Part shown: positions 9,929 through 19,305 of the stretch, piece by piece | Layout of the letters: every line of letters begins with the position of its first letter | Numbering within the stretch: position 1 is the stretch's first letter | Assembly (NCBI RefSeq): GCF_000142805.1 | Contig: NC_013084.1 | Coordinates: 806,001 to 870,000 of the forward strand | Source of the DNA: Lachancea thermotolerans CBS 6340 | Lineage: Eukaryota; Ascomycota; Saccharomycetes; Saccharomycetales; Saccharomycetaceae | DNA length: 64,000 nt | Direction: 5' to 3' | The notes under the pieces: generated by a model | Told to the model about the DNA's origin: nothing | Seen by the model: only the letters and a program-made list of their open reading frames with translations | The model's database searches: none | Program-made: the position numbers and the translations under genes

Positions 9929-10885
9929 CTAACCTTCCTGTTGGAAGGATTTGATATAGTCACTGCCTCCTACGCATTCTGCAACAGTCATTTGATCATT
10001 TCCCAAAATTCTTCCAACATTTATTCCGACCTGGACAGTTTTGAAAGCTCCATCGTGCTCTAGTATTAAGCCCGTTCCGCTCTGCTTCCAGTCTTGGATA
10101 TCTCTATAGATGCTTTCCTCAGTCCTCAAGCTCTGGTCTTCCACGAGTAACTGCCAGTCAAAAGTGTCATGGTCCCACAAAACAGCCTGTAGCCCAAACA
10201 TACGTGAAATGGCGCGAACCCTATTGTCAATGGCACCATAAGGGGGCCGGAACCATTTGGGCAAGTGGTGTCCTGTAGCGTTCATTGCCCAGATAGACCA
10301 CTGCAGCTGTGCAATGATTTTTTCGTTCGACAAGCTTGGCAAAAAAGGATGAGACCAAGTGTGGGTGCCGACTAAGTGACCCCCATCAAGGATCTTCTTA
10401 TACACATCTGGGTAATTCACAATATTGATGCCCAAGTTGAAGAACGTGGTTTTATGATCCAGGTTATCGAGCAGCCTTTCCGTAGCCAAAGATGGGCCAT
10501 CATCAAAAGTTTGGGAAAGCTTGCTACAGGTGAACACATCGTCTGGTGCCACACAATGATCGCAGTCAAAGGAACAAGACTCGCGCGGGTTGGCACCACA
10601 CACCCCTTGCTCGTAACTCCTATAGTCAGGGATTTGATCAAAGTCAATGAAATCCATGGGGATGTAAGGTGGATCAATCCCGGGCCATTCCTTAAGGCCA
10701 GTGAATTCTGTAAGCCATTCGGGAAAAGGTGTCTGCGAATGGCCCACACGCACGGAAATAAGCCCTCCCACAGGTTGACCCACACCAGAGTCGTTTGATG
10801 CAGCCGAAACAGAAGCGACGACTGCAGTCAATAGAGCAACCTGCTTGCAGGAAAGATGGTCAAGAACACTTATTGGAAATTTCAT
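9929..10885 (-). CDS. CDA2: Chitin deacetylase, Cda1/Cda2 family
   Basis: The enzyme removes acetyl groups from chitin to make chitosan; in S. cerevisiae this builds the ascospore wall. The 318-residue product (family 301-312) begins with a hydrophobic signal peptide (about 1-29, ending SVSAA). A NodB polysaccharide-deacetylase fold follows, with motif 1 TFDDGP near residue 127 (catalytic base and metal Asp), motif 2 HTWSHP near 174 (metal His pair), and motif 3 RPPYG. Cys-rich stretches flank the fold (CGANPRESCSFDCDHC). The frame is open 40 codons upstream without ATG; MKFPISVLD is the start. S. cerevisiae has adjacent CDA2 and CDA1; only one copy is present here, so the symbol follows the IMH1-side neighbour by synteny only. 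Confidence 0.92.
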   Translation of the reverse strand: MKFPISVLDHLSCKQVALLTAVVASVSAASNDSGVGQPVGGLISVRVGHSQTPFPEWLTEFTGLKEWPGIDPPYIPMDFIDFDQIPDYRSYEQGVCGANPRESCSFDCDHCVAPDDVFTCSKLSQTFDDGPSLATERLLDNLDHKTTFFNLGINIVNYPDVYKKILDGGHLVGTHTWSHPFLPSLSNEKIIAQLQWSIWAMNATGHHLPKWFRPPYGAIDNRVRAISRMFGLQAVLWDHDTFDWQLLVEDQSLRTEESIYRDIQDWKQSGTGLILEHDGAFKTVQVGINVGRILGNDQMTVAECVGGSDYIKSFQQEG

Positions 10886-11495
10886 AACTGATGTGCACAA
10901 TCCTGAATTTACAGAGGGAAAGGTTTTTGAACAAGAAAAAGATCCAAAAGTCAGCGCCAATAAATACAATTTTCCCTCAAAACACTCTACACCTTCTGCC
11001 AGCACATATTGGCGCTAAAAGTGAAACTATCCTGTGTTTCCCACAAACACAATGACGGCGCCAGCTCTGCTGACGTCTCAGAAACACCGTGAATGCATAT
11101 TGAAAGGCGACAATTTAATAGAGTCACCATATACGGATGAAATAGGTGAACGCAAATTCGTTAGTTGTGATCCGGATCGAAGACTATGTAATATCAAACG
11201 GATGCGGTTGAATGGCGAATGAGCCTCAACCCTTAAGATCACAACAGGTGCTTGGTGAAGGGGGGTGAGAATGCCAAGGAGGCAAAATTGCTGGAGCTGG
11301 AACATCATGGACGAAAGTTCTGGAACCCTCGCACAAATGGGGATCACTGCGCGCAAATGGCATCTGAAATTCAGATATATAATAACGTCGTGTTCGCCTC
11401 TATGAGCCCTCCGTCTGTCGCTTTTGTATTTTAGTATAACACACTTATAGCCCACTCTCCCCAAGTGTACTTCCTTAAAATTCACTCCAGGTACA
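10886..11495. other. Intergenic, upstream of chitin deacetylase
   Basis: No supported gene is seen. Short antisense frames at 11034-11434 and 11078-11578 lack recognisable features. A second chitin deacetylase, found here in S. cerevisiae, is absent, and no remnant of the NodB motifs was noticed. Confidence 0.5.
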
Positions 11496-11723
11496 ATGAT
11501 TTCTCGCAAAGTTTCGATCAAACAAATTCCAACAATCTGCCGCATGTTCAAGCCTAAATCGACCATCAAAACAACCACATTTCCAACATTTATAGCACGA
11601 GCGAGTTACGGCAGTTATTCTGTCGCGAACCGCTCTAAAACTGGCGGCGGACAGAAGCCCACTGTTGTGATCAGCTCCGACAACGATGAGATAGAAACCG
11701 TCGGCGGTCACGTGCGTGTTTGA
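11496..11723 (+). CDS. Small protein in the YLR307C-A position (hypothetical)
   Basis: A 75-codon ORF with a good ATG lies between the chitin deacetylase and UBC12, on the strand opposite both. S. cerevisiae carries the small uncharacterised gene YLR307C-A (about 87 residues) at the corresponding place and relative orientation. The product starts with a basic, hydroxylated, acid-free stretch (MISRKVSIKQIPTICRMFKP), as in mitochondrial targeting peptides. It ends with an acidic segment (SSDNDEIE). I do not recall the YLR307C-A sequence, so orthology rests on position. A chance ORF remains possible. Confidence 0.45.
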   Translation: MISRKVSIKQIPTICRMFKPKSTIKTTTFPTFIARASYGSYSVANRSKTGGGQKPTVVISSDNDEIETVGGHVRV

Positions 11724-11854
11724 ACACCCGGTGTGTACGATAGGTACAGGTTTATAGCAGACTTCAATGGCATATGATATCTTAGGTATGGAACAAGCAT
11801 TCTGAGCAGTAGTGCTACTGCTCAGAACACTTCTCACCCTAGTAGACGGCTAGT

Positions 11855-12465
11855 TCATATCACGCGGTCGTACCACTGCCCGTTCACTTGACCGCCGCGC
11901 AGCGAAGTCGCTACGTCCCTGCGAAACTGGTGTGGATTCGCGGCGAGAACGTCTGCTGCGACCTTGTTGAGGGGGTCTGTAGCATTGGGCTCTAGGAATA
12001 ACATGAGGAGGCCTATCAGGATACTTTGCACGTCCAGAACGGGTGACCAATCTTCCCTCAGTATGTTCAGACAAACATTTCCCTGCAAATCTATGTTGGG
12101 GTGGAATATCTTGCTCAATAGCGTCACTTTGGGTGGTTCAATAGGGTACGTGTCCTTGAAGGTGGCGCAAAACTTGAAATGTCCACATTTGTAGTAGCCC
12201 TCATCTGGTGTGATGTTGATGTAGAGCCTAGAGTTCGACTCGCACTCGGATACATCAATTGATACGCATGGCGGAATGTCAAGCGAAGCCAGATCTTTGC
12301 GAAGCCTGAGCTGGCACGCGCTAACTGGTGCGTTTCCGGGGGCAGGGATCGTGCCGTTTTGCCTTGCTTGCTCCTGCTTTTGTTTCTGTAACTGGCGAAG
12401 TTTTAGCTTCAAAAGGTTAGCAATTGATGCAAAATGAGCAACGGAATCTCATTACAACATACCAT
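11855..12465 (-). CDS. UBC12: NEDD8/Rub1-conjugating enzyme Ubc12 (spliced)
   Basis: This E2 accepts Rub1/NEDD8 and transfers it to cullins. The gene is spliced: exon 1 is the ATG alone (12463-12465), exon 2 is 11855-12406. Joining them gives a 184-residue protein starting MLKLRQLQKQKQ, which matches the S. cerevisiae N-terminus (MLKLRQLQKKKQ) that docks on the E1. Family marks are YPIEPPKV, the HPNI loop and the active-site region GNVCLNILREDW with Cys at residue 113. The frame upstream of exon 2 has no ATG of its own, which supports the splice. UBC12 marks the end of the chromosome XII-type block; its S. cerevisiae neighbour STT4 is not here. Confidence 0.93.
12407..12462 (-). other. UBC12 intron, 56 nt
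   Basis: The 5' splice site GTATGT begins immediately after the ATG. A branch-point-like TGCTAAC lies at 12416-12422. The 3' splice site is AAG at 12407-12409, 10 nt beyond the branch A. The intron is very short, but every element fits yeast consensus and splicing restores the conserved N-terminus. Confidence 0.88.
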
Positions 12466-13272
12466 CGAATCGGGAAGGCGGCTCGCCGCTGTTTTTTTAA
12501 ACCGTAGGCCAACGGCTTCCAAAGTCTAAAATGTCAGAATTTGATTTTCGACGTTTGACTTCAAACCTCACACACACCCCGCAATAAAAGGTAGCGGCGG
12601 CACGCAATCGTGGCCTCGCTGGAAGAACTAAGGCTTTGATACGCTGCCGATTCAAGTTAGGAGCGTTTGCAGAATAACACTGTGCTGGCGGCGTTCGGGG
12701 AATCCTCCGGGGTCTGCTGACAGGCTTGGCGGTACCTCAATATAGACCGCTTTTTGGGACGAATTTCGCACGCACTACATATCAAGTTCGGGCTGCGCAG
12801 CATAGTACCCAGCGCGCACACGATTCGGCGCTGGCCAGGAAAGCAAACCGTCTAAACCCCAGGCGGCAATGTGTGCATTAATCGAGTAACGTGACTCCGT
12901 ACAAACTCGCGTGCACAGTGATATCCACCGTTGCTGTCAAGCACGTGCCCATGTGCCCGGGGAGACACAATTTGGGTCCTGCTACATCACCACAGAGTGG
13001 CTCGGTGTGTGATAAGTTCCAAGTTCTTTTCTTTTTACCAGTTGTTTACTCGAGATCTTGAAGATGCCGCGTGTAACGTATGCTACTGCACAAAGCTGAT
13101 CTAAGACGCGCCCAATCATGAGCAATCATCAAGCCATTAGCAGCGCGAAGGCTAGCTCTTCGTCATTTCTCTGATGTCACGTTACACGGACTCATGACGC
13201 TTTTTAACTTCTTTTATCGGGACGAGACCTCTGGTTTCGAGCACATGACACATCTCAGTGAATCATGGCTCG

Positions 13273-13279
13273 TGACTCA
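13273..13279 (+). promoter_or_regulatory. Gcn4 site (distal), ARG3 promoter
   Basis: Exact TGACTCA, 254 bp before the ARG3 ATG. Gcn4 induces amino-acid biosynthetic genes under starvation, and S. cerevisiae ARG3 is a known target. Two exact sites upstream of an arginine gene make chance unlikely. Confidence 0.7.
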
Positions 13280-13379
13280 CCTACAACAACCTGCAGGCCA
13301 ACTAAGAAATTGGCCTTACACGGCACCAGCGCACATTTTGCACATTTTTTCCACGATCGAATGTAAAGAGTGTCTAGAC

Positions 13380-13386
13380 TGACTCA
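13380..13386 (+). promoter_or_regulatory. Gcn4 site (proximal), ARG3 promoter
   Basis: Second exact TGACTCA, 147 bp before the ARG3 ATG and 25 bp upstream of the TATA element. Confidence 0.72.
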
Positions 13387-13410
13387 TTTTCGCAAGAGTC
13401 CGCGGCCGCA

Positions 13411-13418
13411 TATAAGAC
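13411..13418 (+). promoter_or_regulatory. TATA box, ARG3
   Basis: TATAAGAC lies 115 bp before the ATG, a normal yeast spacing, just downstream of the proximal Gcn4 site. A TATA-containing promoter suits a regulated gene. Confidence 0.6.
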
Positions 13419-13532
13419 AGACTCGAACTGGAATGAGCGCCGAATCTTTCCGTTAAGTACAGGTAATAACGACGAAGACCCTTTCGAGCCGTGCTTCTGA
13501 ACAAAGAGTTCCAAAAATTAACATATTCCCAC

Positions 13533-14510
13533 ATGCGTCATCTAGTTTCCATCAAGGACCTTACTGACAAAGAGTTCCAAGTTCTGGTCGACCGCGCCGA
13601 ATACTACAAGAAAACGTTCAAGTGCGGGGACCTGAGCGCAGCACAGAAAAATCATGTAAAACTGCTTGGCAAGACCGCTGCTCTCATTTTCTCTAAAAGA
13701 TCCACCAGAACCAGGGTTTCGACAGAGGGTGCGCTCTCGTTCTTCGGTGCGCAGCCAATGTTCCTGGGCAAAGACGACATCCAGCTGGGCGTGAACGAGT
13801 CGTTCTACGACACAACTAGAGTAGTATCGTCAATGGTCTCTTGCATCTTCGCACGTGTCAACAAGCATTCTGAAATCCAGGAACTTACGAAACACTCGAG
13901 CGTGCCTATCATCAACTCCCTGTGTGACATGTTCCACCCGCTGCAAGCCATTTGTGACATCCTGACCATCAAAGAGCATCTAGACTATACAAAGAACAAG
14001 CTCAAGGTGGCATGGATCGGTGATGCCAACAATGTTATCAATGACATGGCGATCGCATGCCTGAAAGTCGGTATCGACGTTTCTATTTCCACCCCTTCGG
14101 GAATTGAAATGGACCCCGAAATCATCAAGGCTGGGCAGGAAGTGGCAAAGGCTAACGGTTCGAAACTGATCGTTACCCACAGCTCCACAGAAGCCGCGAC
14201 TGGCGCCAACGTGCTGGTCACTGATACCTTTATCTCGATGGGCGAAGAGTACGCCAGAGTCGCTAAACTCAAGCAATTCCAGGGCTTCCAGATAAATTCT
14301 GAGCTGTGCTCATACGCGGACCCTAACTACAAATTTATGCATTGTCTGCCAAGACACCATGAAGAAGTGACTGACGACATCTTCTACAGTGACCACTCGA
14401 TTGTGTTTGATGAGGCCGAAAACAGACTGTATGCAGCCATGGCTGCAGTAGACGTGTTTGTCATAAATAAAGGAAACTTCAGTGCTGGTCCTGATGATAT
14501 TCTTAATTAA
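13533..14510 (+). CDS. ARG3: Ornithine carbamoyltransferase
   Basis: It makes citrulline from ornithine and carbamoyl phosphate in arginine synthesis. The 325-residue product (S. cerevisiae 338) has the carbamoyl-phosphate loop STRTR at about 55-59, FLGKDDIQLGVNESFYDT, the FHPLQAICD motif, IGDANNVIND, and the ornithine-binding HCLPRH at about 269-274. The chosen ATG starts MRHLVSIKDL, aligning with LRHLISIKDL of the yeast enzyme. The open frame extends 14 codons upstream only through a GTG. No mitochondrial targeting peptide is evident, consistent with the cytosolic enzyme of S. cerevisiae. It converges on TRL1, as in YJL088W-YJL087C. Gcn4 sites upstream imply general amino-acid control. Confidence 0.97.
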   Translation: MRHLVSIKDLTDKEFQVLVDRAEYYKKTFKCGDLSAAQKNHVKLLGKTAALIFSKRSTRTRVSTEGALSFFGAQPMFLGKDDIQLGVNESFYDTTRVVSSMVSCIFARVNKHSEIQELTKHSSVPIINSLCDMFHPLQAICDILTIKEHLDYTKNKLKVAWIGDANNVINDMAIACLKVGIDVSISTPSGIEMDPEIIKAGQEVAKANGSKLIVTHSSTEAATGANVLVTDTFISMGEEYARVAKLKQFQGFQINSELCSYADPNYKFMHCLPRHHEEVTDDIFYSDHSIVFDEAENRLYAAMAAVDVFVINKGNFSAGPDDILN

Positions 14511-14615
14511 GTGTGTTTTACAGCACGACACTGCCAATCAAATTTATAGAGTTAAATAACTTCATATTTGAAAGCCGTGTTCAATTCAAAGAGAGCCGAT
14601 ACAAGCCTGGTTAAA

Positions 14616-17087
14616 CTATGGGTTAATACTAACTGTTGCTTCAAAGACCGGGCTTTCATGGATGACGACACAATTTGTGCCGTCATCGAAATTTCCCTCC
14701 TCAAAACCGTGCTCTTGCTGCATCTTCTGGCATAGCGTATTTGAGTAAAAAGGTTTTACGCCAGGTTGGAGTAGTGCAATAGTTATGTGCGCAACCTCAT
14801 TAGCGCAAGAGAGACGGGGAGCCGCTTTTCCGGTAGTCCTATCTAGCACGCAATTCTCGGGTAATTCCGCCACCAGCGTCACTATGCTGCTGTCCCATAC
14901 AACACTCTTGACTTTGAATTCAACTTTGTCGTTAGTCTTTATGAGAGTATTCTGAAAAGTTTGGTTTCCCTCACCTTTGACTAGTAAGTGATTGTATCGC
15001 TTATTGAACTCACACCATATATCTTTTTGTTTCTGAGTACCCCTTTTGCCCGTTGCGACGTGGCACAATGTGATGTGAAACTCTGGTTGAGCCTTGTTCT
15101 CTTCAAAGGCTTTGATAACGGATGAAACATCGGTCGATGTCTCTACTCGCGAAACGAGGTCACAAATAGCCTTTATAAACGACTGAGGACCCTCAATGTT
15201 TGCCGAAAAGTAACTGGGTTTCAACTTGAAGGCTTTGCCCTCAGAGCTGCTGCTCTTGCCGATTTTTTTGGTTGTTGTTGGCGTGTACAGAAGACTTTTA
15301 TCAAAGGCTGCTTTTATGTCTTCAGCAGGCGGAATGGAGGGAACTAAGACTGGATAGTGGTGATTCAATTCTCTCAGGATCTCTTTTGCATTTATCAATG
15401 AGGAATCAGTGTCACGAACTTGTAGATTAATCACCAAATCAAACATATTATCAGGGTCCCGATCGGGCGCGACAGGCTGGTATCTTTTCAAAAACCCTCT
15501 CATTATACCAAGTACCTTTTTCTCTCCATCAGAATCAACTTTAATGCTTTGATGCCTGTCGCCTCGCGCCATAACCCTTTTAATGGTGAGGCGGGAGGTG
15601 GCGTCGATGTCCTCATATGGCAAGAAAGAAAGTGCAACTATTTTGACATTGCAGTCATATGGAAGATACTTCTCTTTCAGTTCTTCAAACCACTCAAATA
15701 ACTGCTTCCTTTCTCTAAATTGATGATTGTTGCGATCTGTGACTACAGCCTTTATATTATCTTTTGCAAGAAGCTCTAGAGACCTTTTCATCAACAAAGA
15801 TTTATCTTTCCCAGTAATATCGTCGTTTTGGACATGACTCCAGGTTTCTGGAAACAAGTTTCTGATCGTCAGAGCAGTGGTGGTCTTGCCACAACCTATT
15901 GTTGCTACCGGAAACAGTAGAAATTTTGTATTTTCATCAACTTTATTGTAATCGATAGCGTTCTGGAGCTCCAGTTGTTGAATGACCTCACTATTCAAAA
16001 TTTCCATTCCAGTCAATCCATAGTCTTCTAGAAACACCTTTCGAAGTTTTATTATACCTGAATCCCTCATATATTCTTCACAAATTTTCGGATCCGCATC
16101 AAGAATTGGAATGACGAAGTCCAGATATTTGTTGGTGATAAATCGATGTTTCTTGAAACTGAAAACGCGAGATTTCGTCGTGATGTACTTTTTGGTAGCT
16201 TCTCTCCATTGTCTGTACATTAGGTAAGGTTCCTCGAACTTGAATTTGAAAAAGAATGCAGATCCGTCTCGCAGTTTGCACCTAACAACGAAGCCCTCTA
16301 TTTCCTTGTTTCTGTAGGACCCAACGCTAGCACATTCTTCCAAGAATTGCCGAAGAGTGGTAATGTCATGCTTTGTAAAGTACTCAATCGTTTTGAAACC
16401 GTAAGCCAAAGCAAAATCATGAACTTCATTCATGGGTAGAGTCTGAAACACGCGCTTGTTAATGTTAATTCCATGTAAATAAAGGCCTGCTGCATCTTTT
16501 GTATATTCAAGAATGTGCTCCTCGAAGCTGTCATCACAGTACTCGGCAACAGCGGTTGCATTCATGTTAAAAAGTGCGAGTCCGAGTTCTCGAGGCTCGA
16601 GACCATATGATTCCAGCTGCCTCTTTAAAAAGTTTTCTCCTGCCATGGAATGGTTTCTATCAGTATCATCCCTCTCGCCTGTGGAGTGTTTGGAGCACAC
16701 TACTAAAGAACCATCTTCAAGTCCCGAAACGAAAATGATACAGCCGTTTTCTTTGACTGTGACTTCGTATGGTCCTAAAGTGTTAGCTGCGAGCCAATCC
16801 CACTTGGTGGTGCTAACTTCATTTATGTTAAAGAATTTATCATAGCCGCGCGCCACGATGCGAGGGTTTTCGGGATCGTCGAGAGTAAACAGGCCGCGCG
16901 CATTGAGCGGAAGCTTTATATTGTTTTTGCCGTAGTCCCACTCGTTAAATTTCCAGCTAAAAACCTCTTTATTGGTGTTTTTGATCTGGCATTTGTGCTT
17001 ATAAGATCTTCCTCTCTTTGGCAGCAGTGTTGCCGCCTCCAATTCCTTCACTAGCTTTTTTGAGTCTTCAGCGGTCTCGAAAACCAT
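14616..17087 (-). CDS. TRL1: tRNA ligase Trl1
   Basis: Trl1 joins tRNA half-molecules after intron removal and splices HAC1 mRNA in the unfolded-protein response. The 823-residue product (S. cerevisiae 827) holds all three activities. The adenylyltransferase/ligase domain has nucleotidyl-Lys motif KENGC near residue 112. The polynucleotide kinase has a P-loop (IGCGKTTTAL) near 394. The C-terminal cyclic phosphodiesterase has two HxT motifs (FHITLCHV near 670, AHITIALL near 767). No domain is missing. The window also contains a substrate, the intron-bearing tRNA-Leu(CAA) at 57.8 kb. It is divergent from EXO70 across a 215-bp spacer. Confidence 0.97.
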   Translation of the reverse strand: MVFETAEDSKKLVKELEAATLLPKRGRSYKHKCQIKNTNKEVFSWKFNEWDYGKNNIKLPLNARGLFTLDDPENPRIVARGYDKFFNINEVSTTKWDWLAANTLGPYEVTVKENGCIIFVSGLEDGSLVVCSKHSTGERDDTDRNHSMAGENFLKRQLESYGLEPRELGLALFNMNATAVAEYCDDSFEEHILEYTKDAAGLYLHGININKRVFQTLPMNEVHDFALAYGFKTIEYFTKHDITTLRQFLEECASVGSYRNKEIEGFVVRCKLRDGSAFFFKFKFEEPYLMYRQWREATKKYITTKSRVFSFKKHRFITNKYLDFVIPILDADPKICEEYMRDSGIIKLRKVFLEDYGLTGMEILNSEVIQQLELQNAIDYNKVDENTKFLLFPVATIGCGKTTTALTIRNLFPETWSHVQNDDITGKDKSLLMKRSLELLAKDNIKAVVTDRNNHQFRERKQLFEWFEELKEKYLPYDCNVKIVALSFLPYEDIDATSRLTIKRVMARGDRHQSIKVDSDGEKKVLGIMRGFLKRYQPVAPDRDPDNMFDLVINLQVRDTDSSLINAKEILRELNHHYPVLVPSIPPAEDIKAAFDKSLLYTPTTTKKIGKSSSSEGKAFKLKPSYFSANIEGPQSFIKAICDLVSRVETSTDVSSVIKAFEENKAQPEFHITLCHVATGKRGTQKQKDIWCEFNKRYNHLLVKGEGNQTFQNTLIKTNDKVEFKVKSVVWDSSIVTLVAELPENCVLDRTTGKAAPRLSCANEVAHITIALLQPGVKPFYSNTLCQKMQQEHGFEEGNFDDGTNCVVIHESPVFEATVSINP

Positions 17088-17302
17088 CGCCCTTGCTTGT
17101 TCAAGCCTGATTATGACTCTTGAGTCGTTCAGGTCAACCCGTGTTCTACTAGGCCAAAGCTAGAGAACAGTTGAATGGCTTCAGTTTAGCGAAACGCATC
17201 TAAAATATGACCTCGTGACCTCCGCAAATCTCAAATACTCTGGTAGCTTCTTAAGATTATAGGAACTGATAGTGGTTGGTGCTTCCTCAGAAAAAGACAT
17301 CT

Positions 17303-19168
17303 ATGGACGAGTACGACGTGGATGGCGCAGATATCCTGGTACTCCGCGAGAAGTTGAATCGGGTCTCGCGGCTTTCGCTCAACATAAATAAGTCGCTGAA
17401 AAAAATAGGAAAAGCCACCATACAGTCTAGTGAGCTTTTCACGCCCATTATTCAATCAAATACTGCCTTAGGTGTATTGCAGCGCAACATTGAAGGTAGT
17501 CTAGATGCTGTTTCTTCTATAAAGGATTTGGCGAACGACGCTTCAAAACATGAGCTCGTGTTGACGCAAGGGATCGAAGCTGTGGGGTTGAAGCCCTACA
17601 TTAAGGCAATTCGCAAGCTTCAGGGCATACAGGAAAGCATGGATTATCAAAACCAAGTTTCACCAGAGTCAAGCGAATTTCAGGGTATCAGAACACATTT
17701 ATCGCAGATTGTTCAATCCAGTGAAGAGGCGCTGAGAACGCATTTCACCATTATCCTGCGAAAGATCGAACCTTTTGATCCACAAATTAATTTGAACAAA
17801 AAGGTACCGTTTCCTTACTACGAAGATAGTGACTTATCACAGCTCACAGACATAATAAATTTCTTTGGCGGGTCCAGTAGTTCGCCTTTGGTGGCCATAC
17901 TTGCCAATAATAGAAGCCAGTTAATTCTAACCAGCTTGGCATTTTTAGAGCCTTTTGCTAAGCAGATCACGACAAATGAAAACGTGCCCTATAGGAAAGG
18001 CAGCAGCGGTTTTTTGAACTATACAGAAGCCTTGCTCGGCTTTATTGCCAATGAATACATGTTTACAGAGGACATTCTTGCCAAAAAACCAAGCTTCCGC
18101 GACCAAGTGTTTGCGAACATCGTTACACCGGTACTCAACAACTATGTGAAGCTTGTGAAGCTCAACATTTCCCTCATAAAAAAGAATGTCTTGAATGTTG
18201 GCCTTTTTACATTCGAGTTAAGCGACTGCGTCGGTAATGCCCTGAAATTTCTGAGAAATAAACCTTTAGAAAATTACACCCCTCTAGTTAGTTCCCTCGA
18301 TGAGTCTACTTCGATATTGCAGTCATTGTTCCGCGACTTGATTGTTTACATTGAGAGTAAAGCTTCCCAGCTCTCCCAATTGCCAAGCGATAATGGTGTG
18401 ATTGAGTCTACGATAGATGTTATGTCTCGACTCCGGAAATTCAGTGAGTATAAACAAGGCTGCCTCAACTGCATAGTGGGCATGAGGCGGGAAGAATGGC
18501 TTCCGAAAGACTATAATGAGAAAGAGTATACCCTACAAGAGCGCAAGCAGATTAATAGCAATACCGCCTTACTCTCGTGTTTTTTTAGCGATTGCATCGA
18601 CTGTCTCATTGTTTCTCTGGAAAGGAGAGCTCAACGAATTCTCATGCCAAACCAAGAACCAGACATAGCGAATCCTACAAGCCCTCGCAATACCTTCAAG
18701 CAGCGCATTGGATTTTTCTTGATTACAAACATAACACTAATTGAACAGATTGTTTCCCGGTCAGAACTAAACTCAATACTAGGTGAACGAGGTAATGCCC
18801 GGCTTGAGAAACTGAAGAAGCGCTATGTCAACTACTTTGTTTCTGATTGGCGAGCACTCACTTCGAATTTGCTAGACGCTGTTTTTGTTGATAGCTCTGG
18901 CAAAGTTTCGGCCAAAGATAAAGATCAAATCAAAGAAAAGTTCAAAAAGTTCAACGACGGATTCGAAGAACTTGCCTCAAACTTTAAGCATTTTAGGATA
19001 TCGGATCCTGCAATGAAGAAGCTTTTGAAAAGCGAAATTAATTCTTTGGTACTGCCCTTATATGAAAGATTTCATGGACGTTACAAAGATTCGTTCAAAA
19101 ATCCAAGGAAACATATTAAATATACTCCCAACGAGTTATCCACAGTTCTAAACTCGTTAGATAGGTAG
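17303..19168 (+). CDS. EXO70: Exocyst subunit Exo70
   Basis: Exo70 is the exocyst subunit that binds PI(4,5)P2 and Rho3/Cdc42 and tethers secretory vesicles at the bud plasma membrane. The 621-residue product (S. cerevisiae 623) begins MDEYDVDGADILVLREKL with an N-terminal helical region, followed by the rod of helical bundles of the Exo70 family. The C-terminal end has the basic, membrane-binding stretch (LPLYERFHGRYKDSFKNPRK at about 585-604) and ends on a family-typical helix. The open frame extends nine codons upstream only from a TTG, so the first ATG is used. Confidence 0.95.
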   Translation: MDEYDVDGADILVLREKLNRVSRLSLNINKSLKKIGKATIQSSELFTPIIQSNTALGVLQRNIEGSLDAVSSIKDLANDASKHELVLTQGIEAVGLKPYIKAIRKLQGIQESMDYQNQVSPESSEFQGIRTHLSQIVQSSEEALRTHFTIILRKIEPFDPQINLNKKVPFPYYEDSDLSQLTDIINFFGGSSSSPLVAILANNRSQLILTSLAFLEPFAKQITTNENVPYRKGSSGFLNYTEALLGFIANEYMFTEDILAKKPSFRDQVFANIVTPVLNNYVKLVKLNISLIKKNVLNVGLFTFELSDCVGNALKFLRNKPLENYTPLVSSLDESTSILQSLFRDLIVYIESKASQLSQLPSDNGVIESTIDVMSRLRKFSEYKQGCLNCIVGMRREEWLPKDYNEKEYTLQERKQINSNTALLSCFFSDCIDCLIVSLERRAQRILMPNQEPDIANPTSPRNTFKQRIGFFLITNITLIEQIVSRSELNSILGERGNARLEKLKKRYVNYFVSDWRALTSNLLDAVFVDSSGKVSAKDKDQIKEKFKKFNDGFEELASNFKHFRISDPAMKKLLKSEINSLVLPLYERFHGRYKDSFKNPRKHIKYTPNELSTVLNSLDR

Positions 19169-19305
19169 TTGATAAGACTATATTTGATGTATATCTGTAT
19201 TCAAATAAAATAAACCTCAGCAGCTTGAATTTGGTACCGCCTATGCAGGGATAAAAGTTCACTAATAGTAGCAAGACAGGGCTTCGCACCACAACTTTTC
19301 TTTGC

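Larger units (their letters stand above)
12466..13532. other. Intergenic, 1.07 kb, ARG3 control region
   Basis: No coding region is supported. The UBC12-proximal half shows nothing recognisable apart from a CACGTG near 12943. The ARG3-proximal 270 bp carries two exact Gcn4 sites, a TATA box and a 7-codon upstream ORF at 13433-13456 (ATG to TAA). This is also the synteny junction between chromosome XII-type and chromosome X/XI-type gene order. Confidence 0.6.
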
